From Pseudoalteromonas arabiensis (GTDB lineage Bacteria; Pseudomonadota; Gammaproteobacteria; Enterobacterales; Alteromonadaceae), in the NCBI RefSeq assembly GCF_001550155.1, contig NZ_LRUF01000021.1:506068-570067 (forward strand): a stretch of DNA of 64,000 nucleotides, given 5' to 3'. The notes beneath the pieces were generated by a model that had not been told where the DNA came from, searched no databases, and saw nothing but the letters and a program-made list of their open reading frames with translations. Every line of letters begins with the position of its first letter. Position 1 is the stretch's first letter. The position numbers and the translations under genes were made by a program. Below are positions 8,554 through 18,801 of the stretch, one piece after another.

Positions 8554-11500
8554 ATGTTTTCTCGTTATTTTATAGACAGACCGATTTTCGCGTTTGTTAT
8601 ATCGATTGTTATTGTGCTTGCGGGCCTTGCTGCGATGCGCAGTTTACCTATTGCTCAGTACCCTGAAATAGCGCCTCCTGTAGTGCAAGTGACAGCTTCC
8701 TATCCAGGTGCATCTGCCGAGGTACTCGAACAAACAGTGGCAGCGCCGATCGAAAATGCAATAACTGGTGTTGAGGGCATGATGTATATGTCGTCTACAT
8801 CAACTAGCTCGGGTTCGACCACAATTGAAGTAACATTTGAAATTGGCACTGATGTCGATCAGGCCGCAGTCAATGTTAATAACCGTGTTAAGCAGGTTGA
8901 AGCGCGCTTACCAGAAGAAACACGCCGCCAAGGTGTGGTGGTACAAAAAGGCTCTTCTAGCTTTTTACAGGTACACGCCTTTTATTCACCAGATGGTTCT
9001 CGCTCAAGTTTATGGACATCAAACTATGTCACTATGAATGTGCTGGATCGTATTAAACGTATTCCAGGCACTACGAGTGTGCAAATATTTGGTGCCAAAG
9101 ATTACGCCATGCGTATTTGGTTACGTCCAGATGTTATGAGCCAGCTCGGTGTCACTGTTGAAGAAATCTCAGCCGCCATTCGTGTGCAAAACTCACAATA
9201 TGCTGCCGGTAAAATTGGTGCGACACCAACGTCTAAATCTCCTCAAGAACTGGTTTACAGTGTGACCGCACAAGGCCGTTTGTCAGAGCCTGAGCAATTT
9301 GAAAATATTATTATTCGCTCAAATCTTGATGGCAGTAGCTTAAGATTAAAAGACGTAGCACGCATTGAGCTGGGTTCAAAAGACTATAACTTTAAAGGCA
9401 CAATAAACGGTAAAGAAGCGGTACTATTAGGTATCTTCTTACAACCAGGCGCCAATGCCCTAGATGTTGCTGAAGAAGTAAACAGTGTTATTGAAGAAAT
9501 GAAAAGTCAGTTCCCTATCGGGCTTGCTCATTTAACCTCATATGACACGACCCGCTTTGTTGAAGTATCGATTCGTGAAGTAGTAAAAACACTGCTTGAA
9601 GCCATGGTATTGGTATTCTTAGTGGTGTATTTATTCTTACAAAACTGGCGCGCAACACTTATTCCAACTCTAGCAGTCCCCGTATCACTACTGGGCACGT
9701 TTGCGGGTATGTACATGCTGGGTTACTCAATTAACTCGTTAACCTTATTCGGCATGGTGCTTTCGATTGGTATTGTTGTTGATGATGCTATCGTGGTGCT
9801 TGAAAACGTTGAGCGTATCATGCACGAAGAAGGGCTAGGTGCACGAGACGCCGCAGTTAAGGCCATGGGTGAAGTTAGCGGCCCTGTTGTGGCGATTGTT
9901 CTAGTACTGTGTTCAGTGTTTGTGCCTATCGCATTTTTAGGTGGCTTAACTGGTGAATTATTCCGCCAGTTCGCTATTACCATTTCGATTGCTGTAAGTT
10001 TATCGGGTGTGGTCGCCTTAACAATGACGCCTGCTCTTTGTGTGCTTATTTTGAAGCAAGAGCATAAGCAAACAGCCCGCTTCTTCTTATGGTTTAATGC
10101 TACTTTTACAAAAATCACAGGGCGATATGTAGGTGCCGTTGGCTTTATGATTCGACGCGGTTTACTCGGTTTAATTCTTATGACTGGGATGATTGTTGCA
10201 ACTATAGGCCTTTGGCAAAATACGCCTGGTTCATTAGTGCCTGATGAAGACCAAGGTTATTACATCTCTGCGATTTTCTTACCTGACGGTTCATCACTTG
10301 AGCGCACCGAACAAGTAACGCAACAAGTTGTAAAAGCAGTGCAGTCAAACCCTGCTAACGAGAACGTGGTGGCGTTTACCGGTTTTGACTTTATTGGTGG
10401 TGGCTACAAAAATAGTGCTGCGACCTTATTCGTGACCCAAAAGCATTGGGATGAACGCGAAGTTGATACCAAAGCATTGGTACAAGAGCTCTTCATGAAA
10501 ACAGCAGGTATTAAGGAGGCGCTGGTGCTTGCCTTTAATCCTCCGGCTATTTTTGGTTTAGGTAATACCGGTGGTTTTGAGTTTTACATTCAAAACAAAG
10601 GTGATAGTGACCCTGATAAGCTACAGCAAGCCATGCAGTTAATGACAGCCGAAGCGCAAAAGAGCCCTATCATCAGTGGTCTGCAAACACTCTGGCGACC
10701 AGATGCCCCACAATTAAAAGTGGATATTGATCGTGAACAAGCGCGTGCCATGGGTGTTGAGATAGATGCTGCATTTAATGCCCTTGCGGGTAACTTAGGG
10801 ACTTATTACGTTAACGACTTCAATAAATTTGGTCGAGCATGGCAAGTGCTAATGTCTGCTGAACCCGAATTTAGAATGAAGCCTGATGACATTGGCCGTA
10901 TCTATGTTAAAAACAACCAAGGTACTATGGTACCGCTTTCAGCATTCACCACCATTGAGTATAGCCGTGGCCCAGAAAATCTTAACCGCTACAACAACTT
11001 ACCAGCTGTTAAACTGATGGGTAATGCAGCGCCAGGTTACAGCTCAGGCCAAGCCATTGCTGAAGTTGAACGAATTGCACAAGCCGTGTTACCCCCTAAT
11101 ATGACCTACGAATGGACAGGCTCTGCATTCCAAGAAAAACGCAGTTCTGGTACCACAGGAATTGCCTTAGGCCTTGCTGTGATCATGGTATTTTTGATTT
11201 TAGCAGCGCTATATGAACGTTGGTCATTACCATTTTCAGTTATGCTTGCCCTGCCATTTGGTACCTTTGGTGCGCTTATAGCAGTTTGGGTTGTTGGCAT
11301 GACAAACGATGTGTACTTCCAAATTGGTCTGGTAACACTACTTGGTCTTGCCAGTAAAAACGCGATTCTTATCGTTGAATACGCCTTGATGAAACATCAA
11401 CAAGGCTGGAGCGCAAGTACTGCTGCACTTGAGGCTGCTCGTTTACGTTTTAGACCAATCATTATGACTTCGCTTGCTTTCATTTTAGGCGTAGTGCCTT

Positions 11501-11727
11501 TAGTACTGAGCACTGGTGCAGGCGCGGGGGCACGTCACAGTGTTGGTACGGGTGTTATGGGCGGAATGATGGCCGCCACATTCCTTGCGGTATTCTTTGT
11601 GCCTTTATTCTTTTATTGGTTAACGGCGCGTAAGTTAACTGAAAAACGCTCAAGACAAGAACTTGCTGATGAGATAGCAGAACATCATCAACAAGAACAT
11701 GTCAAAACCCAAGAGGGTAATCTGTAA
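8554..11727 (+). CDS. RND multidrug efflux permease (AcrB/MexB, HAE1 family)
   Basis: Inner-membrane proton antiporter that expels hydrophobic or amphiphilic compounds. The 1057 residues match the HAE1 family in length (about 1030-1060) and plan: FIDRPIFAFVISI as first helix, two large periplasmic loops, and the proton-relay motif GIVVDDAIVVLENVERI in TM4 (around residue 405, both Asp present). The second half repeats the fold, ending with GGMMAATFLAVFFVPLFF. Start at 8554 behind GGGAG. Co-transcribed with the adaptor; a strong terminator follows. No adjacent regulator gene. Substrate range cannot be read from sequence. Confidence 0.97.
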   Translation: MFSRYFIDRPIFAFVISIVIVLAGLAAMRSLPIAQYPEIAPPVVQVTASYPGASAEVLEQTVAAPIENAITGVEGMMYMSSTSTSSGSTTIEVTFEIGTDVDQAAVNVNNRVKQVEARLPEETRRQGVVVQKGSSSFLQVHAFYSPDGSRSSLWTSNYVTMNVLDRIKRIPGTTSVQIFGAKDYAMRIWLRPDVMSQLGVTVEEISAAIRVQNSQYAAGKIGATPTSKSPQELVYSVTAQGRLSEPEQFENIIIRSNLDGSSLRLKDVARIELGSKDYNFKGTINGKEAVLLGIFLQPGANALDVAEEVNSVIEEMKSQFPIGLAHLTSYDTTRFVEVSIREVVKTLLEAMVLVFLVVYLFLQNWRATLIPTLAVPVSLLGTFAGMYMLGYSINSLTLFGMVLSIGIVVDDAIVVLENVERIMHEEGLGARDAAVKAMGEVSGPVVAIVLVLCSVFVPIAFLGGLTGELFRQFAITISIAVSLSGVVALTMTPALCVLILKQEHKQTARFFLWFNATFTKITGRYVGAVGFMIRRGLLGLILMTGMIVATIGLWQNTPGSLVPDEDQGYYISAIFLPDGSSLERTEQVTQQVVKAVQSNPANENVVAFTGFDFIGGGYKNSAATLFVTQKHWDEREVDTKALVQELFMKTAGIKEALVLAFNPPAIFGLGNTGGFEFYIQNKGDSDPDKLQQAMQLMTAEAQKSPIISGLQTLWRPDAPQLKVDIDREQARAMGVEIDAAFNALAGNLGTYYVNDFNKFGRAWQVLMSAEPEFRMKPDDIGRIYVKNNQGTMVPLSAFTTIEYSRGPENLNRYNNLPAVKLMGNAAPGYSSGQAIAEVERIAQAVLPPNMTYEWTGSAFQEKRSSGTTGIALGLAVIMVFLILAALYERWSLPFSVMLALPFGTFGALIAVWVVGMTNDVYFQIGLVTLLGLASKNAILIVEYALMKHQQGWSASTAALEAARLRFRPIIMTSLAFILGVVPLVLSTGAGAGARHSVGTGVMGGMMAATFLAVFFVPLFFYWLTARKLTEKRSRQELADEIAEHHQQEHVKTQEGNL

Positions 11728-11733
11728 AAAATG

Positions 11734-11764
11734 AAGGGCAAACAATGAGTTTGCCCTTTTTTTG
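11734..11764 (+). terminator. Rho-independent terminator after the RND operon
   Basis: AAGGGCAAAC, loop AATGA, GTTTGCCCTT, then an unbroken T run; perfect 10-base arms just after the pump stop codon. Confidence 0.92.
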
Positions 11765-11831
11765 ATTATTGGATTACTAGCAATTTACAGCTTCCAACGC
11801 TAGTATTAAGGAAAGATGTGTGGAGTACAGC

Positions 11832-12425
11832 ATGAATAATCAAAAATTAGCCGAATTTGAACAGTTTTTTCAAATCAACGAGAGCAACCGTGTCAATTTA
11901 TATGCGGTTGAATCAAGTGCTGTGCCAAAAACCAATGCTGAACTCGAAGCGGATATCCCTGCTCTATTTAAACTTGCCAACGAAGTAAACGAACTTGAAC
12001 AAACAAGCTTACGACCACTGCGTAATCTAGGTGATGTTGCACAGGAATTGGCAGCGTTTTTACAGGCGCAGTCTCGTAAAATCGATTTAATCATGAGTCA
12101 TATCTTAGCTTCAGAGCAGCCTGACGATAACGCAAACTATTGCGATAGTTATGGCGGCGGTGGCGTAAAATTGACCTCAACTGATGTATATGAATTAGGG
12201 CAAACATTTCGCACTAAGTTATTCTTACAACACGAAGCATCGGCTATTTATTGCTATACCGAATTAGTGGCCATTGAAAAATGCGATGATGATAAATATC
12301 AATATACCTTATTGTTTACTGCCATTCGTGATGTTGACCAAGATTTAGTCGTAAGGGCTGCCTTACACGCACAAACACGTCAACTAAAAAAACGTCAGCA
12401 AGAAAACAATCAGCAAGACAATTAA
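11832..12425 (+). CDS. Conserved-looking cytosolic protein, possibly a degenerate PilZ-type domain
   Basis: A 197-residue soluble protein starting MNNQKLAEFEQFF (GGAG upstream; a GTG four codons earlier is less likely). The first half is helical (ALFKLANEVNELEQ, VAQELAAFLQAQSRKIDLIM). The second half is a beta-rich stretch (GVKLTSTDVYELGQTFRTKL, YCYTELVAIEKC, YQYTLLFTAIRD) and it ends in a charged KKRQQENNQQ tail. The strand pattern resembles atypical PilZ proteins of marine gammaproteobacteria. The canonical c-di-GMP motifs (RxxxR and D/NxSxxG) are not visible, so binding is doubtful. It stands alone between terminated RND genes and the agmatine genes. Confidence 0.7.
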   Translation: MNNQKLAEFEQFFQINESNRVNLYAVESSAVPKTNAELEADIPALFKLANEVNELEQTSLRPLRNLGDVAQELAAFLQAQSRKIDLIMSHILASEQPDDNANYCDSYGGGGVKLTSTDVYELGQTFRTKLFLQHEASAIYCYTELVAIEKCDDDKYQYTLLFTAIRDVDQDLVVRAALHAQTRQLKKRQQENNQQDN

Positions 12426-12509
12426 AAATCGCGCTTAATCGCGCACAAAAAGCTGACATCTATGGCTAAAATGCTAAACTAGCCCCACCTTAGTTTGTTT
12501 ATTACCTTC

Positions 12510-13568
12510 ATGAAATTTAGACTTTTACCTGAATGGGCTGAGCAAGATGCCGTAATGCTCACTTGGCCTCATCAAGACACGGATTGGGCAGCAAATTTAA
12601 CAGCTGTTGAGCCTGTGTATGTAGCGCTTTGCCAAGCAATTAGCCAACAACAAGATGTTGTTATCGTGGCCCATGATAATGCCCTAAAAACACATATTGC
12701 AGCTTTACTTACAAATACAGAGGTTGATGCTAATCGCATTCACTTTGTGGTGACACCGTGTAACGATACCTGGGCACGTGACCATGGCCCATTGACCTGC
12801 GCGAATATTGATGACGCAACGCAATTAAAAGTGATGGATTTTATTTTTAATGGCTGGGGCAATAAATTTGCAAGTGATCTCGATAACCAAATTAATCAAG
12901 TGCTTGTAAAGCAAATCGCTAATCCTAAAAATGCTTATCAGCAAAGTGAGCTGGTTCTTGAAGGCGGCGGCGTTGAAATTAATGAACACGGCGTGCTACT
13001 CACAACCAGCGAATGTTTATTAAACCCAAATCGTAACCCAGAACTTACAAAAGCGGATATAGAAAAGACGCTGATTGAGCAACTGGGTGCTACGTCTTTC
13101 CTTTGGGTTGATCACGGCTATCTTGCAGGTGATGATACCGACAGCCATATTGATACGCTGGTACGTTTTGCACCAAACAACACCCTTGTTTATGTTCAGT
13201 GCGACGATAAAAATGATGAGCACTTTGCTGCCCTTGATGCAATGGAAAAACAACTGCAATCATTTAAAACAGCAGAAGGTGAAAACTACACGCTGATTGC
13301 CTTACCTTGGCCAAAAGCAGTGTTCAATGAAGATGGTGACAGACTCCCTGCCACATATGCTAATTATTTAATTATCAATAAAACCGTTTTAGTGCCAATT
13401 TATGGTGACGAAAACGACCAACTGGCGCTTGGTCAGGTTGCCAAAGCATACCCAGATCACACTGTGGTGGGTATTAATTGTGTGCCAATTATTCACCAAT
13501 TTGGCAGCTTACACTGTATTACAATGCAATTACCGCGCGGCTTTTTAGCAGGAACAAACAATGACTAA
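12510..13568 (+). CDS. aguA: Agmatine deiminase
   Basis: Hydrolyses agmatine to N-carbamoylputrescine and ammonia, the first step of the arginine-decarboxylase route to putrescine. The 352 residues begin MKFRLLPEWAEQDAVMLTWP (a TTG five codons upstream is in frame but less likely). Family landmarks are TWARDHGPLTC, LEGGGVEINEHGVLLTT, a GHxDTLxRF-like segment DSHIDTLVRFAP and the C-terminal nucleophile Cys336 in GSLHCITMQLPRG. Its stop overlaps the start of the amidase gene by eight bases, so the two enzymes are made together. Confidence 0.95.
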   Translation: MKFRLLPEWAEQDAVMLTWPHQDTDWAANLTAVEPVYVALCQAISQQQDVVIVAHDNALKTHIAALLTNTEVDANRIHFVVTPCNDTWARDHGPLTCANIDDATQLKVMDFIFNGWGNKFASDLDNQINQVLVKQIANPKNAYQQSELVLEGGGVEINEHGVLLTTSECLLNPNRNPELTKADIEKTLIEQLGATSFLWVDHGYLAGDDTDSHIDTLVRFAPNNTLVYVQCDDKNDEHFAALDAMEKQLQSFKTAEGENYTLIALPWPKAVFNEDGDRLPATYANYLIINKTVLVPIYGDENDQLALGQVAKAYPDHTVVGINCVPIIHQFGSLHCITMQLPRGFLAGTNND

Positions 13569-14454
13569 ACCAACGCATTTAAAGGTTGCTCTTGTTCAGC
13601 AATCAAACACCGATAATGCTCAAGACAATATGGCAAAATCAATTGCTGGTATTCGTGATGCAGCAAGCCAAGGCGCTAAGCTTATTGTTCTACAAGAGCT
13701 ACACCGCAGTTTATATTTTTGCCAAACCGAAGATGTAGATGTTTTTGATTTAGCAGAAACCATTCCGGGCCCAAGCACAGACATCTTAGGTGCACTTGCC
13801 AAAGAACTCAATGTGGTGATCGTGTCATCATTATTCGAAAAGCGTGCTACAGGTCTTTATCACAATACTGCTGTGGTACTTGAAACTGACGGCAGCATTG
13901 CCGGTAAATACCGTAAAATGCATATTCCTGATGACCCAGGTTTTTACGAGAAGTTTTACTTCACACCGGGTGATTTAGGTTTCGAGCCTATTCAAACCTC
14001 TGTTGGTAAACTAGGCGTATTAGTGTGTTGGGATCAGTGGTTCCCAGAGGCTGCACGCTTAATGGCCATGGCCGGTGCTGAAATTTTAATTTACCCTACA
14101 GCCATTGGTTGGGACCCGCGTGATGAAAAAGACGAGCAAACACGTCAAAAAGACGCCTGGGTTATTTCACAACGCGCTCATGCAGTTGCCAATGGCGTAC
14201 CGGTGATCAGCTGTAACCGTGTTGGCCACGAAAGTGATCCAAGCACTCAAAGTGAAGGTATTCAGTTCTGGGGTAACTCGTTTATTGCGGGTCCTCAAGG
14301 TGAAATTTTAGCTGAAGCGAACAACAGCGATGAGCAATTACTCGTTGTTGAATTAGACCAAGCACGTAGTGAAAACATACGTCGAATTTGGCCATACCTT
14401 CGTGATCGTCGTATCGATCACTATCAGGACTTAACCAAGATTTATCGAGACTAA
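13561..14454 (+). CDS. aguB: N-carbamoylputrescine amidase
   Basis: Carbon-nitrogen hydrolase of the nitrilase superfamily that converts N-carbamoylputrescine to putrescine, CO2 and ammonia. The full catalytic triad is visible: Glu46 (VLQELHRSLYF), Lys119 (YRKMHIPDDPGFYEKFYF) and Cys156 (GVLVCWDQWFPEAARL). At 297 residues it matches the bacterial and plant AguB/CPA family. It overlaps aguA by eight bases and completes a two-step pathway. Confidence 0.96.
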   Translation: MTKPTHLKVALVQQSNTDNAQDNMAKSIAGIRDAASQGAKLIVLQELHRSLYFCQTEDVDVFDLAETIPGPSTDILGALAKELNVVIVSSLFEKRATGLYHNTAVVLETDGSIAGKYRKMHIPDDPGFYEKFYFTPGDLGFEPIQTSVGKLGVLVCWDQWFPEAARLMAMAGAEILIYPTAIGWDPRDEKDEQTRQKDAWVISQRAHAVANGVPVISCNRVGHESDPSTQSEGIQFWGNSFIAGPQGEILAEANNSDEQLLVVELDQARSENIRRIWPYLRDRRIDHYQDLTKIYRD

Positions 14455-14483
14455 GCAGTAAAAACAGTTTAAAGGAGTAGTAA

Positions 14484-17400
14484 ATGGCGTTTGCGCAATG
14501 GGCAGCATTGCCTTGGGTAAAATCTGAAAAAGATAAAATTCAATGGGGGCAACTTACCGGTAGCGGTCTTAGCATCGCCATCGCAGAAGGTGTAAAACAA
14601 CACAACGAGCTGGTTGTGATTGTCACCCCTGATACGCCAAGTGCCCTACGCCTTGAAACTGAACTCGAATTTCTGTTGCCTGAAAACCCAGTCATGGTCT
14701 TCCCTGACTGGGAAACACTGCCTTATGATCATTTTTCGCCGCATCAAGATATTATTTCGGCGCGCTTAGCCACGTTAAATACCTTAAAAAAAGAACAACA
14801 AAGTGTATTAATTGTGCCAGTATCGACCTTGATGCTGCGTACTGCCCCTGCTTCGTTTATTTATGGTTCAACCCTTAACTTTAAAGTGGGCGACACCCTA
14901 GATACCCACACACTGCGTGAAAACTTAGAACAAGCCGGCTATTTACATGTACAACAAGTGATGGAGCATGGTGAATACGCGATTCGTGGCTCTATTGTTG
15001 ACTTATACCCTATGGGTAGCCCGCACCCATTTCGTTTAGACTTTTTTGATGATGAGCTCGACAGCATTCGTTTATTTGATGTTGAAAGCCAACGTTCAGA
15101 TGAAAAGGTCGACAAAATTGAGTTACTGCCAGCTCACGAATTCCCAACCAACGATGCTGACATTGAGCGTTTTCGTATTAATTATCGTGAACATTTTGGC
15201 GCAAGCTCTGAGCAAGACTCAATTTATATGCAGGTTACCAAAGGAACCTGGCCTGCGGGTATCGAATATTATATGCCACTGTTTTTTGATGGACTGGCAA
15301 CTATTTTCGATTACTTACCAAGCAATACGACGTTTATGCATTTTGGCGATATAGAACATGCAGCTGATCAATTTTGGCATGATGTGAATGTACGCTATGA
15401 AAACCGCCGTGTTGATCCGCTCAGGCCTTTACTTGAACCTGTAAAGCTCTATCAAAGCGTTAATGAACTATTTGGTGAATTTGCTAAATACGCACGTATT
15501 CGTTTATCGCAAGCAAAGTTAGGCACCAAAGCAGGGCATACAAACCTTGCCAGTAAAGAGCTGCCGAATGTGCGTATTGATCATAAGTTACATGAACCGT
15601 ATCAAGGTTTAATTGACTATGTTGCCAGCGAGAAAAAACAAAAAGGCCGCGTGCTGCTCTCAGTTGAATCGGATGGCCGCCGCGAATCATTACTCACCTT
15701 ATTAAAACCAAGTGGTTTAAAGCTTAAAGAATTTGAATCGTTTAGCGATTTTACCAATAGTACCAGTGATGTTGGCCTTATCGTTTCACCACTTGAGCAA
15801 AGTGTGGTGTTAGACGGTAAACCGCGTTTAACCATCATTACAGAGCAAGAATTATTAGGCATCAAGGTTTCGCAGCGACGACGCCGTAAACACAAATACG
15901 AAGCCAGCCAAGATGCGCTTATTCGTAACCTTGCTGAATTACGTGAAGGCCAACCAATTGTTCACCTTGACCATGGTGTCGGCCGCTATCAAGGCCTTGA
16001 AACTATCGATGCTGCGGGTGTGATCACCGAGTTTGTTACGATCATCTACGCCAACGAGGCAAAACTATACGTGCCCGTTTCTGCGTTACATATGCTGAGC
16101 CGCTATTCAGGTGGCGAAGAAGCCTCTGCCCCGCTCCATAAATTAGGCTCCGATGCGTGGGAAAAAGCCAAGAAACGTGCCGCCGAGAAAGTCCGTGATG
16201 TGGCTGCTGAGCTATTAGATATTTACGCTAAACGACAAGCAAAGCCTGGCAATAAATTTAAGCTTGATGGCAGTGCATATCGTCAGTTTAGCGATAGCTT
16301 CCCATTTGAAGAAACTGACGATCAACGCAACGCCATAGAGTCTGTGCTGGGTGATATGCAAAGTAAACAAGCAATGGACCGTTTAGTGTGTGGTGACGTT
16401 GGCTTTGGTAAAACAGAAGTGGCAATGCGCGCAGCCTTTGTTGCAGTAAATGATAATAAGCAAGTCGCTGTACTTGTCCCAACCACACTGCTTGCTCAAC
16501 AACACTATGAAAACTTTAAAGACCGTTTTGCCGATTTACCCATTGAGGTGGGTGTTTTATCACGTTTTAACTCAACCAAAGAGCAGAAAGATACCCTAGA
16601 TAGAATGGCCGAGGGTAAATTAGATATCGTAATTGGTACGCACAAGCTTATTCAACAAGATATTCAATTTAAAGACTTGGGATTATTGATTGTTGATGAA
16701 GAACATCGCTTTGGTGTGCGCCAAAAAGAAAAAATTAAAGCATTACGTGCCGATGTCGATATTTTAACGCTCACTGCAACCCCTATCCCACGTACATTAA
16801 ACATGGCAATGAGTGGCATGCGTGACTTATCCATTATTGCCACACCGCCTGCGAAACGTTTAGCCGTTAAAACCTTTGTTAGACAAAGAGATGCTGAACT
16901 TATCCGCGAAGCAATTCTGCGTGAGATTAAACGTGGTGGTCAGGTGTATTTCTTACATAATAATGTTGAAACGATCGACCGAGTTGCGGAAGAAATCACT
17001 GAATGGGTCCCTGAAGCCAGCGTAACAACGGCACATGGTCAAATGCGAGAGCGCGAGCTTGAGCAAATTATGAGTGATTTTTATCACCAAAAATATAACG
17101 TGATTGTGTGTACCACCATTATCGAAACCGGTATCGATGTACCCACTGCCAACACTATTATTATGGATAGAGCAGACAAGCTCGGTCTAGCACAGCTTCA
17201 CCAATTGCGTGGTCGTGTTGGCCGTAGCCACCACCAAGCGTATGCCTACCTACTGACTGGCAACCCCAAATCGTTAACTAAAGATGCCGTTAAGCGCCTA
17301 GAAGCAATTGAATCACTGGAAGATCTAGGTGCAGGTTTTGCGCTCGCAACGCATGATTTAGAAATTCGTGGTGCTGGTGAACTGCTCGGTGATGATCAAT

Positions 17401-17957
17401 CAGGTCAAATGCAAACCATTGGTTTTAGTTTGTATATGGAGATGCTTGAACAGGCGGTCAACTCGCTCAAAGAAGGCAAAGAGCCAACCCTTGAAAACTT
17501 GCTCGGCCAGCAAACTGAGGTTGACTTAAAGCTACCAGCGTTATTACCCGATGATTATATTCATGATGTAAATGCACGTTTAGGTATCTATAAACGCATT
17601 GCAAGCTGTGCTAACCTCAATGATATGGACGAGTTACAAGTCGAGCTGATTGACCGTTTTGGTCTGCTGCCTGACGCGACGAAAAACTTATTCAGTCTGC
17701 AGCAATTAAAACTACAAGCAAGTCATATTGGTATTAAGAAGATTGAAGCAAACCCGAAAGGCGGCTATTTTGAGTTTAGCCAGCATACAAAGGTTAACCC
17801 TAGCTTCATTATAGGTTTGATACAAAGTGCACCGCAGGTGTATAAAATGGATGGCGCAAACAAACTGCGCTTTGCTATTAGCGAGGCAAATCCTCGTGAA
17901 CGCTTAAAAATGGTCACTGCAATGATTGCAGATTTCGAAAAAAAGGTTAGCCATTAA
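14484..17957 (+). CDS. mfd: Transcription-repair coupling factor
   Basis: DNA translocase that displaces RNA polymerase stalled at lesions and recruits UvrA for nucleotide excision repair. The 1157 residues match the family (about 1150). An N-terminal UvrB-like module holds MVFPDWETLPYDHFSPHQD and a CarD-type RNA-polymerase-interacting domain holds PIVHLDHGVGRYQGLE (about 490). The SF2 helicase motifs are Walker A GDVGFGKTEVAMRA, motif II IVDEEHRFG, motif III TLTATPIPRTL and motif VI QLHQLRGRVGRS. The TRCF C-terminal domain ends the protein. Start at 14484 behind AAAGGAG. The next gene's ATG overlaps its stop (TAATG). Confidence 0.98.
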   Translation: MAFAQWAALPWVKSEKDKIQWGQLTGSGLSIAIAEGVKQHNELVVIVTPDTPSALRLETELEFLLPENPVMVFPDWETLPYDHFSPHQDIISARLATLNTLKKEQQSVLIVPVSTLMLRTAPASFIYGSTLNFKVGDTLDTHTLRENLEQAGYLHVQQVMEHGEYAIRGSIVDLYPMGSPHPFRLDFFDDELDSIRLFDVESQRSDEKVDKIELLPAHEFPTNDADIERFRINYREHFGASSEQDSIYMQVTKGTWPAGIEYYMPLFFDGLATIFDYLPSNTTFMHFGDIEHAADQFWHDVNVRYENRRVDPLRPLLEPVKLYQSVNELFGEFAKYARIRLSQAKLGTKAGHTNLASKELPNVRIDHKLHEPYQGLIDYVASEKKQKGRVLLSVESDGRRESLLTLLKPSGLKLKEFESFSDFTNSTSDVGLIVSPLEQSVVLDGKPRLTIITEQELLGIKVSQRRRRKHKYEASQDALIRNLAELREGQPIVHLDHGVGRYQGLETIDAAGVITEFVTIIYANEAKLYVPVSALHMLSRYSGGEEASAPLHKLGSDAWEKAKKRAAEKVRDVAAELLDIYAKRQAKPGNKFKLDGSAYRQFSDSFPFEETDDQRNAIESVLGDMQSKQAMDRLVCGDVGFGKTEVAMRAAFVAVNDNKQVAVLVPTTLLAQQHYENFKDRFADLPIEVGVLSRFNSTKEQKDTLDRMAEGKLDIVIGTHKLIQQDIQFKDLGLLIVDEEHRFGVRQKEKIKALRADVDILTLTATPIPRTLNMAMSGMRDLSIIATPPAKRLAVKTFVRQRDAELIREAILREIKRGGQVYFLHNNVETIDRVAEEITEWVPEASVTTAHGQMRERELEQIMSDFYHQKYNVIVCTTIIETGIDVPTANTIIMDRADKLGLAQLHQLRGRVGRSHHQAYAYLLTGNPKSLTKDAVKRLEAIESLEDLGAGFALATHDLEIRGAGELLGDDQSGQMQTIGFSLYMEMLEQAVNSLKEGKEPTLENLLGQQTEVDLKLPALLPDDYIHDVNARLGIYKRIASCANLNDMDELQVELIDRFGLLPDATKNLFSLQQLKLQASHIGIKKIEANPKGGYFEFSQHTKVNPSFIIGLIQSAPQVYKMDGANKLRFAISEANPRERLKMVTAMIADFEKKVSH

Positions 17958-18790
17958 TGTTGTTTAGAAATAGTTTTATTTTGCTTTGCTGCTTATTTAC
18001 GAGCTCAGCCTTTGCAACTCGCTGGTTCGAAATTGAAGTTCTTATTTATAAACAGCGCCCTGCCCCTTACTTACAAGAAGATTTCAGTTTAAAACACGAT
18101 GAAATCAATGCAAAGAACAAACTGGACTTGCTCACGCCAGCCCTTGAAGAACAAGCAAGGCAAGCCTGTATAGAAGGTGACACTCGTTTTAAATCAAACT
18201 CTTTTACAGACAGTCTAGTCAGCAACTCACCGCACTCTAATGTGTGTGATGATAGTGTGGACTTTTTATCTAGCTATACGCAATTACCTGTTACACCTTC
18301 AGTTAAGTCTCGTGAAGATACTGATGAAATATATCTTATCGCTTCATCAGATTTACAATTCACTGAACAAAAAAACCAGCTGGATAGAAAAGGCTTAACC
18401 CCTATTTTGCATACCGGTTGGCGTTTCCCTGAAATGAGCCAATCAAGAGCGCCCAGTATACGCCTATTTGCTGGGGAGCATTTACAATCTGAACAATCAA
18501 CGACTACAAATATTGATACCGATTTTATAAGCTTGGTCTCGCCTACACAGCAATATATACCTGACACAATACAAAGTGCTCCCAAGTGGGAGTTAGATGG
18601 CTTAATGAAAATATATGTACGCCATTACCTTTTCATTAATGCCGACTTTGATATTAGCAAACGTTTAGAGACTGGTGACTACGAGAAAGCTCGCTTTTCA
18701 CAATTTAAACGTGTGATTAGTAATGAAATACACTATTTCGACCATCCTAGAATGGGGATGATTGTACAAATACGACGCTACAACCATTAA
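17957..18790 (+). CDS. csiV: CsiV-like periplasmic protein
   Basis: 277 residues with a clear Sec signal peptide (MLFRNSFILLCCLFTSSAFA) followed by TRWFEIEVLIYKQR. This opening and the position directly after mfd match CsiV of Vibrio, a peptidoglycan-binding periplasmic protein that supports PBP1A-dependent wall synthesis. The C-terminal KIYVRHYLFINADFDI and MIVQIRRYNH fit the same family. The middle section (about 60-130) is low in conservation and Ser/Asp-rich. The start overlaps the mfd stop and the next lipoprotein overlaps its stop, so all three genes are tightly coupled. The functional assignment rests on family resemblance and synteny. Confidence 0.82.
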   Translation: MLFRNSFILLCCLFTSSAFATRWFEIEVLIYKQRPAPYLQEDFSLKHDEINAKNKLDLLTPALEEQARQACIEGDTRFKSNSFTDSLVSNSPHSNVCDDSVDFLSSYTQLPVTPSVKSREDTDEIYLIASSDLQFTEQKNQLDRKGLTPILHTGWRFPEMSQSRAPSIRLFAGEHLQSEQSTTTNIDTDFISLVSPTQQYIPDTIQSAPKWELDGLMKIYVRHYLFINADFDISKRLETGDYEKARFSQFKRVISNEIHYFDHPRMGMIVQIRRYNH

Positions 18791-18801
18791 TGGAAATGAC
18801 T

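Noticed and set aside
15046..15354. 102-codon open frame inside mfd in another frame
   Set aside because: Fully contained in mfd; its sequence has no domain character.
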